Assembly: GCF_039523075.1 (NCBI RefSeq)
Contig: NZ_BAAAEP010000022.1
Location: forward strand, 10,595 to 74,594
Length of the DNA: 64,000 nt
Origin: Caenispirillum bisanense
GTDB lineage: Bacteria > Pseudomonadota > Alphaproteobacteria > Rhodospirillales > Rhodospirillaceae
Direction: 5' to 3'
Within the stretch, counting starts at the first letter, position 1. Each line of letters starts with the position of its first letter. Made by a program: the position numbers and the translations under genes. Shown piece by piece: positions 33,591 to 44,206 of this stretch. A model generated the notes under the pieces. That model saw nothing but the letters and a program-made list of their open reading frames with translations, was not told the origin of the DNA and searched no databases.

Positions 33591-34025
33591 CTATCTAAAA
33601 TAAGTTTCCCATGCGTTCTCGTACTGCGACAAGTTTTCGAGGGAATCTCGCGAGTTGTACACGGCGAAATTGCCGACGGTGATATGAGGTCTTTTGATCT
33701 TTTCAACTTCCGCAGCAGGAACAATCCAAGCCCGCGGGTTGGTATCAAGATCCTGGAAATTCTTGTACAAAAGGAAAACGAATATCAGATCGAATTGGTC
33801 GCAGAAGTCATCTGTTCCCACCACCCATTTACCAGCCGAGCCGCGCACGGCTTTTACGCTGACGGCCATGTTACGGCCGTTCTTCGTTCGGACAAGAATG
33901 TCTACGGCCTTTGCGTTTCCGACGGTAAGCGCGGGCAGGGTTCCCAGCCGGAACAACCGCTCCATGACAAAGAATTCGCCTGCCATCCCCGTTGCATGAC
34001 CATCAGCCCGGTCCTTGCTTGCCAT
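33591..34025 (-). CDS. Small PD-(D/E)xK nuclease-like protein in an AT-rich insert
   Basis: A 144-residue protein of no assigned function. GMAGEFFVMERLFRLG (Glu17), NAKAVDILVRTKNG (Asp42) and NMAVSVKAVRG (Lys58) are spaced as in restriction-endonuclease-fold proteins. The acidic residue two before the lysine is replaced by Ser56, so activity is uncertain. Base and codon use are far more AT-rich than all neighbours (many AAA, TTT, AAT codons), pointing to recent transfer. It sits alone between two copies of the mmcB tail and terminator. ATG 34025 is chosen: it has AGGAGC upstream and is where the AT-rich composition begins. The frame is open further upstream through the repeat. Confidence 0.75.
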   Translation of the reverse strand: MASKDRADGHATGMAGEFFVMERLFRLGTLPALTVGNAKAVDILVRTKNGRNMAVSVKAVRGSAGKWVVGTDDFCDQFDLIFVFLLYKNFQDLDTNPRAWIVPAAEVEKIKRPHITVGNFAVYNSRDSLENLSQYENAWETYFR

Positions 34026-34115
34026 CACAGCTCCTTGTCCGCTTACACATCCTCTAGTAGCGCGAACTATGTAACAAGGCGGTGGTATTTTCCATTCAAA
34101 AATTGATGGATATAG

Positions 34116-34241
34116 CTGCGCCTGCTCATCGACCCGCCGGTGACCTGCCGCCTGGGCTGAGCGGCGGGGCGGGCGGGGGCGGGGCGGGGGCAACGAAAAA
34201 CGGGAGCCGCAGGGGCTCCCGTTCTCCGTGCCGAGGCAGGC
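34116..34241 (+). repeat. Direct repeat, right copy (mmcB 3' end plus terminator)
   Basis: The right copy of the element at 33466-33579. It starts abruptly with CTGCGCCTGCTCATC after AT-rich DNA and encodes the same C-terminal residues as mmcB, with CTG in place of TTC before the last Gly, followed by a stop. A G-rich spacer longer than in the left copy leads to the same hairpin. It is a headless mmcB remnant. Confidence 0.85.
34200..34222 (-). terminator. Intrinsic terminator, right copy, downstream of acs
   Basis: ACGGGAGCC and GGCTCCCGT form a nine-base-pair stem with loop GCAGG. On the minus strand a T-run follows (complement of 34196-34200). It lies 28 bases past the acs stop and is the natural acs terminator. 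Confidence 0.85.
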
Positions 34242-34249
34242 CGTGGGGC

Positions 34250-36190
<1,941 letters not shown>

Positions 36191-36393
36191 TCGTGGTCTC
36201 CTTGATGATCCGCGCGAGCCCTCTGGCCCTATCCTGGCGACCGGGCGCATCCCCACCCGGTCGGACGGTCTGGTGTTGGTTTCAGGAGACCCGAGCCGCG
36301 GCCTTGCCTCCCCGCAAAACCCGGCAATGGCTCCCTCCCGCCGCTTCTTCCGAGCGGTTCAGGCCGGCATCTTAGGCAAATCGGAGCCCCGTG

Positions 36394-36822
36394 TCACGGC
36401 TCCAACGCAACAATCTTGCGGTTTTTTACGGCTAAGCGAAAGGAGGTGAGGAATCGCCCGTCGCACGGCCCATGGATGCACAGGCCGTCCTCGATGCGGA
36501 AGCGGGCGCCGTGGGTGGCGCATTGCAAAACCTGCCCATCCGGGGAGAGAAACTTGTCCGGCCACAGGTTCAGCGGGATGGACAGATGCGGGCACCGGTT
36601 CACGTAACCGTACAGGTCGTCGCCGCGCCGGACCACCACGATTCCCAGCCGCACCCCGGCATCGTCGAGCACGAAACCGCGGGCGGCACCGTCGGGAACC
36701 GCGTCGACCGGACAAAGTTCCCAGCCGCCGTCGGCCAGCGGTGCGATGGGGGCGGGGTCGGCGGGCAGGAACGACCACGGATCGCCGCCGCCGCCGCTCC
36801 CGCCTGCGTCCCCGCCGCTCAC
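36394..36822 (-). CDS. Rieske [2Fe-2S] domain protein
   Basis: A 142-residue soluble ferredoxin-type protein. The cluster ligands appear as CPHLSIPLN (Cys-x-His) and CATHGARF (Cys-x2-His), 18-20 residues apart as in Rieske ferredoxins. There is no signal or membrane anchor. GTG 36822 overlaps the EVE-gene stop as GTGA, so the two are translationally coupled. The N-terminal 25 residues are Gly/Pro-rich. The electron partner is unknown. In this three-gene set (YciI, EVE, Rieske) it is the last gene. Confidence 0.87.
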   Translation of the reverse strand: MSGGDAGGSGGGGDPWSFLPADPAPIAPLADGGWELCPVDAVPDGAARGFVLDDAGVRLGIVVVRRGDDLYGYVNRCPHLSIPLNLWPDKFLSPDGQVLQCATHGARFRIEDGLCIHGPCDGRFLTSFRLAVKNRKIVALEP

Positions 36823-37232
36823 GGCTCGACGCCGCCCAGGGAGCAGATCAGCGCCCAGGCCTCGGCATCCACCGGCATCACCGACAGGCGCGACTGCCGC
36901 ACCAGGGCGAGGTGGTTGAGGCGTTCGTCGGCCTTCACCTGCTCCAGCGTCACCGGCGTCTGCAGCGGGTACAGCGCCTTGACGTCGACCATGCCGAAGC
37001 GGCCCGACTCGTCGGTGTGGTCCGGGTAGTATTCCTTCACCACCTCGCAGATGCCGACGATGCGCTTCTCGTTCACCGAGTGATAGAAGAAGCAGCGGTC
37101 GCCGATGCGCATGGCCTTCATGTTGTTGGCGGCCTGGTAGTTGCGCACGCCGTTCCAGTGCTCGGTGCCCTTCTTCACCTGGTCGTCCCACGACCACGTG
37201 CCGGGTTCGCTCTTGATGAGCCAGTAGTTCAT
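36819..37232 (-). CDS. EVE-domain protein
   Basis: A 137-residue EVE/thymocyte-nuclear-protein-like protein. It begins MNYWLIKSEPGTWSWDDQ, the near-invariant EVE opening, and has GVRNYQAANNMKAMRIGD and FFYHSVNEKRIVGICEV. PUA-related EVE domains bind modified bases in DNA or RNA, and in prokaryotes many are single-domain. It is preceded by a YciI gene (18-base gap) and overlaps the Rieske gene, indicating one operon. Confidence 0.93.
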   Translation of the reverse strand: MNYWLIKSEPGTWSWDDQVKKGTEHWNGVRNYQAANNMKAMRIGDRCFFYHSVNEKRIVGICEVVKEYYPDHTDESGRFGMVDVKALYPLQTPVTLEQVKADERLNHLALVRQSRLSVMPVDAEAWALICSLGGVEP

Positions 37233-37250
37233 GATGCGCGGCGCCCGTCC

Positions 37251-37538
37251 TCAGCCCACCGCCTGCGGCAGCAGCCACTTGAACGGCCGGATGGTCACCG
37301 ACTCGAACAGCCCGGCCTTGGCGTAGGGGTCGTTGGCGCACCAGGCTTCGGCCTCGGCGCGGTCGGCGGCCTCCAGCACCAGCATGGAGCCGATCATGCG
37401 CTCGCCGTCGTCGGACAGCAGCGGGCCGCCCATCTTCAGGCCGGCGGTGGCCTTGGCGTACTCCAGGTGGGCGGGGCGATTGGCCTGGCGCACGGCGGCC
37501 GAATCGGGCTTGTCGAGACAGGTGATGGCGAACAGCAC
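37251..37538 (-). CDS. YciI family protein
   Basis: A 95-residue YciI-like protein (dimeric alpha/beta ferredoxin fold, with a proposed His/Asp active site). It opens LFAITCLDKPDSAAVRQANR and has HLEYAKATAGLKMGGPLLSDD and the C-terminal AKAGLFESVTIRPFKW. The start is GTG 37538, with AAAGGAAA about six bases upstream. The reaction is unknown for most of the family. It is the first gene of the YciI-EVE-Rieske operon and is divergent from the cyclodeaminase-family gene. Confidence 0.9.
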   Translation of the reverse strand: MLFAITCLDKPDSAAVRQANRPAHLEYAKATAGLKMGGPLLSDDGERMIGSMLVLEAADRAEAEAWCANDPYAKAGLFESVTIRPFKWLLPQAVG

Positions 37539-37739
37539 GGGGCGTTTCCTTTCAAGGGATTGGGCCTGCCGACAAAGGTAACCCCCGGCGCGCCGTCGCG
37601 CCAAGGGGGCACGCCGTGGGGCCATTTCCACCGCGCCGCCACGGCCGCTGCCGCCATGGCCTCGACAGGGCAGGGTGGCAGCGGCCATGCTGATGGTCCC
37701 CCTGTCCCTTTTCCCTTCCCCCAGGAGGAACCTGCCCCC

Positions 37740-38663
37740 ATGCGTCTGTTCTCCGCCGCCGACGTGGCTGCCGCCCTTGATCCGCGTGCCCTGGTGGAGG
37801 CCCTGCGCGAGGGCTTCCGGGCCGGCGCCACCGTGCCCCTGCGCCATCACCACCCGCTGCCCGCGGCCGAAGCGGCGCGCGGCATGCTGCTGCTGATGCC
37901 GGCGTGGCGGGAAGGCGCCTACATGGGGGTGAAGATCGTCAGCGTGTTCGCCGACAATCCGGCCAGGGGGCTGGCCTCGGTGATGGGTGTCTACTACCTG
38001 TGCGAGGCCGATACCGGCCGGCCGCTGGCGGTGCTGGACGGCGGCGAGCTGACCCGCCGGCGCACCGCCGCCGCCTCTGCGCTGGCCGCCGACTATCTGG
38101 CGCGGCCCGATGCGAAGACGCTGCTGGTGGTGGGGGCGGGGGCGCTGGCGCCCTATTTCATCGCCGCCCATCGCGCCGTGCGCCCCTATGCCCGCACCCT
38201 GCTCTACGCCCGCGACCCCGCCAAGGCCGAGGCGGTGGCGGCCGGGCTCGACGGCGTCGAGGTGGCGACCGACCTGCGGGCGGCGGTGGAGCAGGCGGAC
38301 GTGATTTCCTGCGTCACCACCTCCAGCACGCCGGTGGTGCCGGGGGCGTGGCTGCGCCCCGGCCAGCACCTGGACATGGCCGGCGGCTTCACGCCGCAGA
38401 TGCGCGAGACCGACGACGACGGCGTCACCCGCGCCAGCATCTTCATCGACACCGACGGCGCCCTGAAGGAAGCCGGCGACCTCACCCAGCCGCTGGCGGC
38501 CGGGGTGATCACCGCCGATGCGGTGCGCGGCGACCTGTTCCGGCTCACCCGTGGCGAGGTGCCCGGCCGCACCGCCGCCGACGAGATCACCCTGTTCAAG
38601 AGCGTCGGCACGGCGCTGGAAGACCTGGTGGCGGCCGCCGTCGCCTTCGAGGCCGGCCGCTGA
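37740..38663 (+). CDS. Ornithine cyclodeaminase / mu-crystallin family protein
   Basis: A 307-residue NAD(P)-dependent enzyme of the OCD/mu-crystallin family. The dinucleotide-binding loop is LLVVGAGALAPYFIAAHRA, preceded by KIVSVFADNPARGLASVMG and LDGGELTRRRTAAASALAA, both typical. Members include ornithine cyclodeaminase, alanine dehydrogenase and ketimine reductases. The canonical OCD catalytic aspartate region (DGALKEAGDLTQPL) is present. Sequence alone does not decide the substrate. A strong AGGAGG ribosome binding site precedes ATG 37740. Confidence 0.88.
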   Translation: MRLFSAADVAAALDPRALVEALREGFRAGATVPLRHHHPLPAAEAARGMLLLMPAWREGAYMGVKIVSVFADNPARGLASVMGVYYLCEADTGRPLAVLDGGELTRRRTAAASALAADYLARPDAKTLLVVGAGALAPYFIAAHRAVRPYARTLLYARDPAKAEAVAAGLDGVEVATDLRAAVEQADVISCVTTSSTPVVPGAWLRPGQHLDMAGGFTPQMRETDDDGVTRASIFIDTDGALKEAGDLTQPLAAGVITADAVRGDLFRLTRGEVPGRTAADEITLFKSVGTALEDLVAAAVAFEAGR

Positions 38664-38824
38664 CGCAGCGTGCGGCAGGCGCCGTCTCATCGCGCAAAAA
38701 GTGAAGGAAACCGCCGAGTCGCATCGATCTTTCGGGGGGCGCTTTGCCCCGTCCTTGTCACAGAATCCAGGGGCTTTCGCGGCTACTCTAGGGGCGCTCT
38801 GAACCACGGAAGGAGGCCTCCCGC

Positions 38825-39559
38825 ATGCGGTCCTTGATAGCGCGCAGGGAACATACCGAACCCGCCGCCGGCACCGACGAGTCGCGTCAGGCGACATCGC
38901 CGGGCGCCGCCGCCCCCGGCTACGGCCGCCCCGGTGCGCCCGCCAACCCGGCCGCCGCACCCTCGCCCGCCGGTGCCGCCGCGCCCGCCCAGCCGGCGGC
39001 GCCCGGGCCGACCGTCGGCGGACGGCCGGTGGAAGGCACGGCGCGGCCGTCGTGGCTGCAGCCGGAAGGCGGCGGCCAGGAGGAACGCCGCACCACCGAA
39101 AGCACCCTCATCGTCGGCCCCAACATCAAGCTCAAGGGCGAGATTGCCGCCTGCGACACGCTGGTGGTCGAAGGCACCATCGAAGCGGCGATGGACAGCC
39201 ACCACATCGCCATCGCCAAGGGCGGCGTCTTCAGCGGCAAGGTCACGGTCGACACTGCCGAAGTGGCCGGCGCCTTCGACGGCGACCTGACGGTGCGCGA
39301 CCGCCTGCTGGTGCGCTCGTCCGGCTCCATCTCCGGCACGGTGCGCTACGGCGCGCTGGAGGTCGAGCACGGCGGCCGCCTGTCGGGCAGCCTGGAACTG
39401 CTGTCGGAAGCGGAAAAGCGCAACGCCTCCGCCCTGTCCTCCGCCGCGGCGGGGGGATCGTCGGCGCAGGGATCGGGCTACCGCCCCGGCGGCGACACCA
39501 AGACGGCCCGCCCCGACGACGGCACCACCACCCCACCCCACGCCGCCCAGCCGGCCTGA
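38825..39559 (+). CDS. Bactofilin (polymer-forming cytoskeletal protein)
   Basis: A 244-residue bactofilin. A disordered proline/alanine-rich N-terminus (1-90) leads to the beta-helical polymerisation core at about residues 92-195 (STLIVGPNIKLKGEIAACDT, GVFSGKVTVDTAEV, GSISGTVRYGALEVEHGG). A disordered tail follows. Bactofilins form nucleotide-independent filaments at the membrane and often organise cell-wall enzymes or stalks. GGAAGGAGG precedes ATG 38825. A bidirectional hairpin separates it from the convergent unknown operon. Confidence 0.93.
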   Translation: MRSLIARREHTEPAAGTDESRQATSPGAAAPGYGRPGAPANPAAAPSPAGAAAPAQPAAPGPTVGGRPVEGTARPSWLQPEGGGQEERRTTESTLIVGPNIKLKGEIAACDTLVVEGTIEAAMDSHHIAIAKGGVFSGKVTVDTAEVAGAFDGDLTVRDRLLVRSSGSISGTVRYGALEVEHGGRLSGSLELLSEAEKRNASALSSAAAGGSSAQGSGYRPGGDTKTARPDDGTTTPPHAAQPA

Positions 39560-39628
39560 CGTTGCACTGACCTGACTCGCCGCCCCAGGGAAGGCGTCGG
39601 GAGAGAGAAAGAGAAGAGAGAGACCCGG

Positions 39629-39657
39629 AGGGCGGACCGTGAAAACACGGCCGCCCT
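39629..39657. terminator. Bidirectional terminator hairpin
   Basis: AGGGCGG-a-CCGTG (39629-39641) pairs with CACGG-CCGCCCT (39646-39657) around an AAAA loop with one bulge. It lies immediately after the stop of the minus-strand unknown gene and about 70 bases after the bactofilin gene. A polypurine stretch (39599-39628) precedes it and acts as a pyrimidine run on the other strand. Confidence 0.65.
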
Positions 39658-41712
39658 TCATTGTCCCTTGACCTTCTTCTTTTTCTTTATCGCCCGCTTG
39701 AAGTCTTCGTCGTCGCTCTCATCGATATATGCGTCCTCGTCTTCTTCCTCTTCTTCATTGTCGCTGTCCTGTTCTTCGTCCTCCTCATCCTCCCAGTCGG
39801 CGTAGCTGTCGCGGAGTGTTTTTCTTTTTCTCTTTCCATCGACGGTCATTGAGTTTTTACTTAATTGTTGTGCCTCGCGCTTCATGGAGCGCTTTTCGAA
39901 GGCCTTTTCTTCCTTGATCTCCGGCTCCCCCATCTTCTCGTCATCGACGTAGACATGGTTTTTTCCGGCATCCTCGCTGTAGGCCTTCACGATCTCCCAT
40001 ACCTTTTCCCGGACCGCGGGGATGTTTTTCATCTCAGCCATCACCTGCTTGCACAGGTCGGGATAGGCGTTGTCGAGGAAGTGCAGGATTTCGTCGATGG
40101 CCTGCGTGCGGAAGGCAACGTCCAGTCCTTTCTGTCGATAGCGGTCGTCGTTGCCGATGATGGCGGCGGAGTCGACCAGTTTCAGCAGCGTCTTGAGGAT
40201 GGAGTCGGCGTCGTGATTTCCCAGATCGCCGCGAATGCCTTCCAGTTCTTTTTTGACGTTCTGTTCGTTGTGGTTGTTGGCCACGCCGGCGTAGTTCACC
40301 GCCGTCGGGCGATTGTCCACCATGGCGAGGTACAACTCGCCCGCCTCGGCAATCTCGGCCGGTGAGGCTTTGTCGCCTTTGTTCTTCTCCAGCCGGTCGA
40401 CCAGTGTCTTCACCGCCGTGTGCGCGGTCTCAAGGGCGGTCAGGCGCTCGATATAGGGGGCGAAGGTGCTCGACCCGCTCTTCGGGATGGACTCGTGCTT
40501 GAGGAAGGCATACTTGTCGGGGTGGAACAGGGCCATGGCTTTGGTCAGGTTGGCCGCGACCTCGCCTTTGGTCACTCCCTTCGTGCGCCCGGTCACCGCG
40601 CCGGTGGCGGCGGTCTGCATCAGCAGCATGGAGGCGGTGTGATCGCCCATGGAGGAGCCGTCCTTGACGGAGTCGGGCCGCCCGTCGAACTCGATCTCTT
40701 CGTTGGCGTTGAGGGTGGCGGCAAAGGCGGGCGGCTGCGGCCGCGGCTTGTCCTTGGCACCGTTGCCGTCGCAGAGGGCCTCGGCGGTTTCTGTCACGTC
40801 GTCCACCGCCTCGCCGATGGCGGTCTTGTAGGCTTTCACCACATCGCCCTTACTGAGGCGGTCGCGGCTGAGTGCCAGGGTGAGGTTCACGCGGACCCGA
40901 GTGGTGGAGAACAGCCCCGGAAAGGCCTGAGCCACCGACATCAGGAAGGTGGCCCGCTGCGACGCGATTTCCTCGGCTTCCAGGCCGGCCGCCACTTCAG
41001 AGTCGGCGTCGTACAGCTTCAGCAGCTGCGTCACCGCCTCGGTTATGTCATCCTTGTTGAACTTGTCCTTCGTGAGGGCCCGCTGCTCCAGGCCCCGCAG
41101 CTTGCCCAGGGACTTGGCTTCCGCCTTGCCATGGGTGTTCTTGGCCGAGGCATTGTCGGTGCCGCTGTCGACGCCGGTGTTGAGCGATGCGCCGGGCAGG
41201 GAGTCGCGCACCTCCAGGTACAGCGTGGACAGCTCGCCGAGTGACAGCGCCTTGGACTCCGGGCTGGTGGGACCGGACAGGGCCATGACCGTCCTCTTCA
41301 CCTTCTCCATCTTCTCCGGCACGCCGGCCTTGAAAGCGGGGTATTTCAGCAGCGTCTTGAACAGGAGTGCGACGCCCACGCGGGCCTTATCCTCCGTCCG
41401 GCCGATGGAGGCGGAGATGATGGCTTCGCGGGTGACGCAGTAGGCCGTGGTGTGCTGGCCTTGGCTGCCGCCGTGCTTCGGCCGCGGCCGGCCGGCCACG
41501 CGCACGTTGGTGATCAGACCGTGCTCGTCCGTCTCCGGCCTGACGCCGACGGTGGCGGTGGCCGGGTCGGAGAAGTCGTGCCATTCATAGCCGACTTTCT
41601 TCAGTCTTTCCTGCCTCGGCTGACTCACCTGCAAATCCAGTTTCGCCTGAATCTTCTGTGTCTTTTCTTTCTGCTTTTCCGTCTGTTTTTTCTTCTTGCT
41701 ATCGCTCTTCAT
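39658..41712 (-). CDS. Large, highly charged protein of unknown function (second gene of a two-gene operon)
   Basis: A 684-residue protein I do not recognise. The N-terminus is lysine-rich (residues 1-25). A conserved-looking segment near residues 78-115 contains RPKHGGSQGQHTTAYCVTRE. A mainly helical body follows, and the end is an extreme acidic run (about 640-670, Asp/Glu with few other residues) followed by FKRAIKKKKKVKGQ. There is no signal peptide or membrane segment. Lysine/AAG-rich codon use and lower GC than the flanks suggest acquisition. It begins 16 bases after its partner's stop and ends at a terminator. The function is unknown. Confidence 0.75.
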   Translation of the reverse strand: MKSDSKKKKQTEKQKEKTQKIQAKLDLQVSQPRQERLKKVGYEWHDFSDPATATVGVRPETDEHGLITNVRVAGRPRPKHGGSQGQHTTAYCVTREAIISASIGRTEDKARVGVALLFKTLLKYPAFKAGVPEKMEKVKRTVMALSGPTSPESKALSLGELSTLYLEVRDSLPGASLNTGVDSGTDNASAKNTHGKAEAKSLGKLRGLEQRALTKDKFNKDDITEAVTQLLKLYDADSEVAAGLEAEEIASQRATFLMSVAQAFPGLFSTTRVRVNLTLALSRDRLSKGDVVKAYKTAIGEAVDDVTETAEALCDGNGAKDKPRPQPPAFAATLNANEEIEFDGRPDSVKDGSSMGDHTASMLLMQTAATGAVTGRTKGVTKGEVAANLTKAMALFHPDKYAFLKHESIPKSGSSTFAPYIERLTALETAHTAVKTLVDRLEKNKGDKASPAEIAEAGELYLAMVDNRPTAVNYAGVANNHNEQNVKKELEGIRGDLGNHDADSILKTLLKLVDSAAIIGNDDRYRQKGLDVAFRTQAIDEILHFLDNAYPDLCKQVMAEMKNIPAVREKVWEIVKAYSEDAGKNHVYVDDEKMGEPEIKEEKAFEKRSMKREAQQLSKNSMTVDGKRKRKTLRDSYADWEDEEDEEQDSDNEEEEEDEDAYIDESDDEDFKRAIKKKKKVKGQ

Positions 41713-41728
41713 TCCATGCCTCCTGCCG

Positions 41729-43029
41729 TCAGCCGATGCGATCGCGCAGGGCGCGCAGGCCCTTCGACAGGGTGTCGCGCAGCTTCACCGACGCCCCGTA
41801 GGGGTTGTTGTCGTAGTCTTCCAGGATGCTGCCGCTCTGCAGCAGTTCCTCGTATGCCGCAATGGCCTTCAGCAGCGCCGCCCGGGCCGGGGCGCCGCCG
41901 CCGGCGCGATAGTCGAGCAGGGCCGCCACCATGGCGATGCTGCGGCGGCCAGTGAGGTCGACGAAGCCGACCTCGGCCACTTCGTCCAGTTCCGGGTCGT
42001 CGAAGCTGCGCATGGCGTGGCGCAGGATGGCGATCTGGTCGTCGAGCGCCGCCCGCGTCTCCCGCCACAGCGGCAGCAGGTCGGTCGGCTGCCCGGCGTA
42101 CTGCAGGTCGTCCTGCAGCGGGATGAGGATGTCGGCGGCGTCCTCGTGGCGGCCCTCCTTCGCCAGCAGGTCGGCCCGTTGCAGGGCGGCCGACAGCCGC
42201 TTACGCTCCGGCGCGGCGATGACGGCCAGCTTCTCGCGGCCGAGCGCCGTCACCGCGGCGCGGGCCGTACTGACGTCCTCCTTTGCGGCCGTCTCGACTT
42301 CCTCGTCCTCGCTCTCTTCCGTTTCCTGCAAGGCGTCGTCGAGGTGCTGTTGCAGGGTCTGCAGCAGGCTGATCGCCTCCGCCAGGCGCCCCTGGTCGCG
42401 AGCGGTGTCGGCGGTCTTCAGCACCGCCGACAGTTCGGAGGCCGTGCTCTTGCTCAGGCGGGCGCGGTTCTCCTTGCCGAAGGCGACGATTTCCGCCCGC
42501 AGGCCGGCGAAAAGCCCCTCCAGCCGCCGGTCTTCGCCCGTATCCTTGTCCTCCTCCGCCTCCTCCGGCGGTGGGGTGTCGTCGCTGTCGTCCTCGCCGG
42601 CCTCGTCTTCCTCCTCCGGCAGGTCTTCCTCGGCCAGCTGGCCGTCGGGGTCGATGACGCGGATGGCGAAGCGCAGCTTGGCCTGCTTCAGGAGCAGCCG
42701 CACCCGCCGGGCAAGGCCGGCCAGCGGCGTCAGCTCGCAGTGCAGGGTGAGGATCTTGCCTTCCGTCGTCAGGGTGCCGAACAGGATCTTCGGGCTAGTG
42801 CCGCGTTCCTTCGCGACCCGGGCGAGCGACTTGGGCGACTTGATCTTGTGCAGGACCAGCACGTCCTCGGGCACCTTCTTGCCCAGGCAGAACCCGAAGT
42901 TCACCGGCTGGCGGCGCGAGATCGGGATCAGCAGGCGGCAGGACTTGATGTCGTCTTCGGTGAGAATGGCTCGTCTCCCCCAATGCGGCCGGCCGGCGGG
43001 CAGGTGCGGCAGGTTCGAAATATTCGCCA
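41729..43029 (-). CDS. Unknown protein with acidic linker and helical repeats (first gene of a two-gene operon)
   Basis: A 433-residue cytoplasmic-looking protein without a recognised family. Residues about 18-130 form a compact mixed alpha/beta module (FGFCLGKKVPEDVLVLHK ... ILFGTLTTEGKILTLHCEL ... AIRVIDPDG). A strongly acidic linker (about 132-165) follows. Residues 170-340 contain helical-hairpin repeats with similar phrases (LSAVLKTADTARDQGRLAEA, LSAALQRADLLAKEGRHEDA), like TPR-type scaffolds. ATG 43029 has no clear ribosome binding site; GTG 43078 is an alternative. The next gene is 16 bases away, so the pair is one transcription unit. Confidence 0.75.
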
Positions 43030-43143
43030 TGATTGCGAGCCGAATCAAGCTCAGGTTGCGAGGGGCCGCACCTTTCACCTCCGCCCCGGCGCCGCATCTG
43101 CGGGCTTGCGCCGGCCGGGGCGCCGCCGCATGCTGCGCCGGCC

Positions 43144-44145
43144 ATGCCGACCCTGCCGCTCGCCTTCCACCCCGGGGGGATGTTCGACCCCTTCCTGCTG
43201 CTGCTGACCGCCCTGGTGCTCGACGCCTGCCTGGGGGAGATGCCGCTGCTGTTCCGCCATGTGCCCCACCCGGTGGTAGTCATCGGCCGCGCCATCGCCT
43301 GGCTGGAGCGCCGCCTCAACCGGCCGCAGCGCAGCGATGCCGCCCGCCGGGCGCGCGGCGTGCTGGTGCTGGTGGCGCTGGTCGCCGCCGCCGTGGCGGT
43401 GGGGGCGGCGGTGCAGGCGGTGGCGGCGTGGCTGCCCTATGGCTGGGTGGTGGAACTGTTCCTGCTGGTCACCCTGGTGGCCCAGCGCAGCCTGTATGAC
43501 CACGTGGCGGCGGTGGCGCGCGGGCTGGAGCAGGGCGGCCTCGCCGGCGGGCGGGAGGCGGTGGCGATGATCGTCGGCCGCGACCCCCACAGCCTGGACA
43601 GCCACGGCGTTTCCCGCGCTGCCGTCGAATCCTGTGCCGAGAACTTCTCCGACGGCATCGTCGCGCCGGTGTTCTGGTACGTGCTGTTCGGCCTGCCGGG
43701 CATGCTGGCCTACAAGACCGTCAACACCCTCGACAGCATGATCGGCCATCGGTCGGAGCGGTACCGCGCCTTCGGCTGGGCCTCAGCGCGGTTCGACGAC
43801 CTGCTCAACCTGGTGCCGGCGCGGCTGTCGGGCCTGCTGATCGCCGTCGTGGCGCCGCTGGCCGGCGGCCGGCCGGGGCGGGCGCTGGTGTGCATGCTGC
43901 GCGATGCCCGCCGCCACCGCAGCCCCAACGCCGGCTGGCCCGAGGCGGCCATGGCCGGTGCGCTGGGCCTGAAGCTGGCGGGGCCGCGGGTCTATCCCGG
44001 CCACACCGTCGACGACCCGTGGATCGGCGCCGGCCGCGCCGAGGCCGGGGCGGCCGACATCCGCCGCGCGCTGCGGGTGATGGCGGCGGCCTGCGGTCTG
44101 CAGGCGGTGCTGGTGGCGCTGCTGTGGCTCACACTCGGGCGCTGA
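43144..44145 (+). CDS. cbiB: Adenosylcobinamide-phosphate synthase (cobalamin biosynthesis)
   Basis: A 333-residue inner-membrane protein that attaches the aminopropanol arm to adenosylcobyric acid. Family motifs include HPVVVIGRAIAWLERRLN, IVGRDPHSLDSHGVSRAAVE, SCAENFSDGIVAPVFWY, MIGHRSERYRAFGWASARFD and SPNAGWPEAAMAGALG. About five membrane segments are visible. The start at 43144 is tentative, with ATG 43180 also possible; neither has a clean ribosome binding site. No other cobalamin gene lies within the window. Confidence 0.92.
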   Translation: MPTLPLAFHPGGMFDPFLLLLTALVLDACLGEMPLLFRHVPHPVVVIGRAIAWLERRLNRPQRSDAARRARGVLVLVALVAAAVAVGAAVQAVAAWLPYGWVVELFLLVTLVAQRSLYDHVAAVARGLEQGGLAGGREAVAMIVGRDPHSLDSHGVSRAAVESCAENFSDGIVAPVFWYVLFGLPGMLAYKTVNTLDSMIGHRSERYRAFGWASARFDDLLNLVPARLSGLLIAVVAPLAGGRPGRALVCMLRDARRHRSPNAGWPEAAMAGALGLKLAGPRVYPGHTVDDPWIGAGRAEAGAADIRRALRVMAAACGLQAVLVALLWLTLGR

Positions 44146-44206
44146 GGGGCTTGTCGGGCTTCCGCCACACCGGCTAGAGTGCGCGCGTTCAGGAGGATCG
44201 CGTCGC

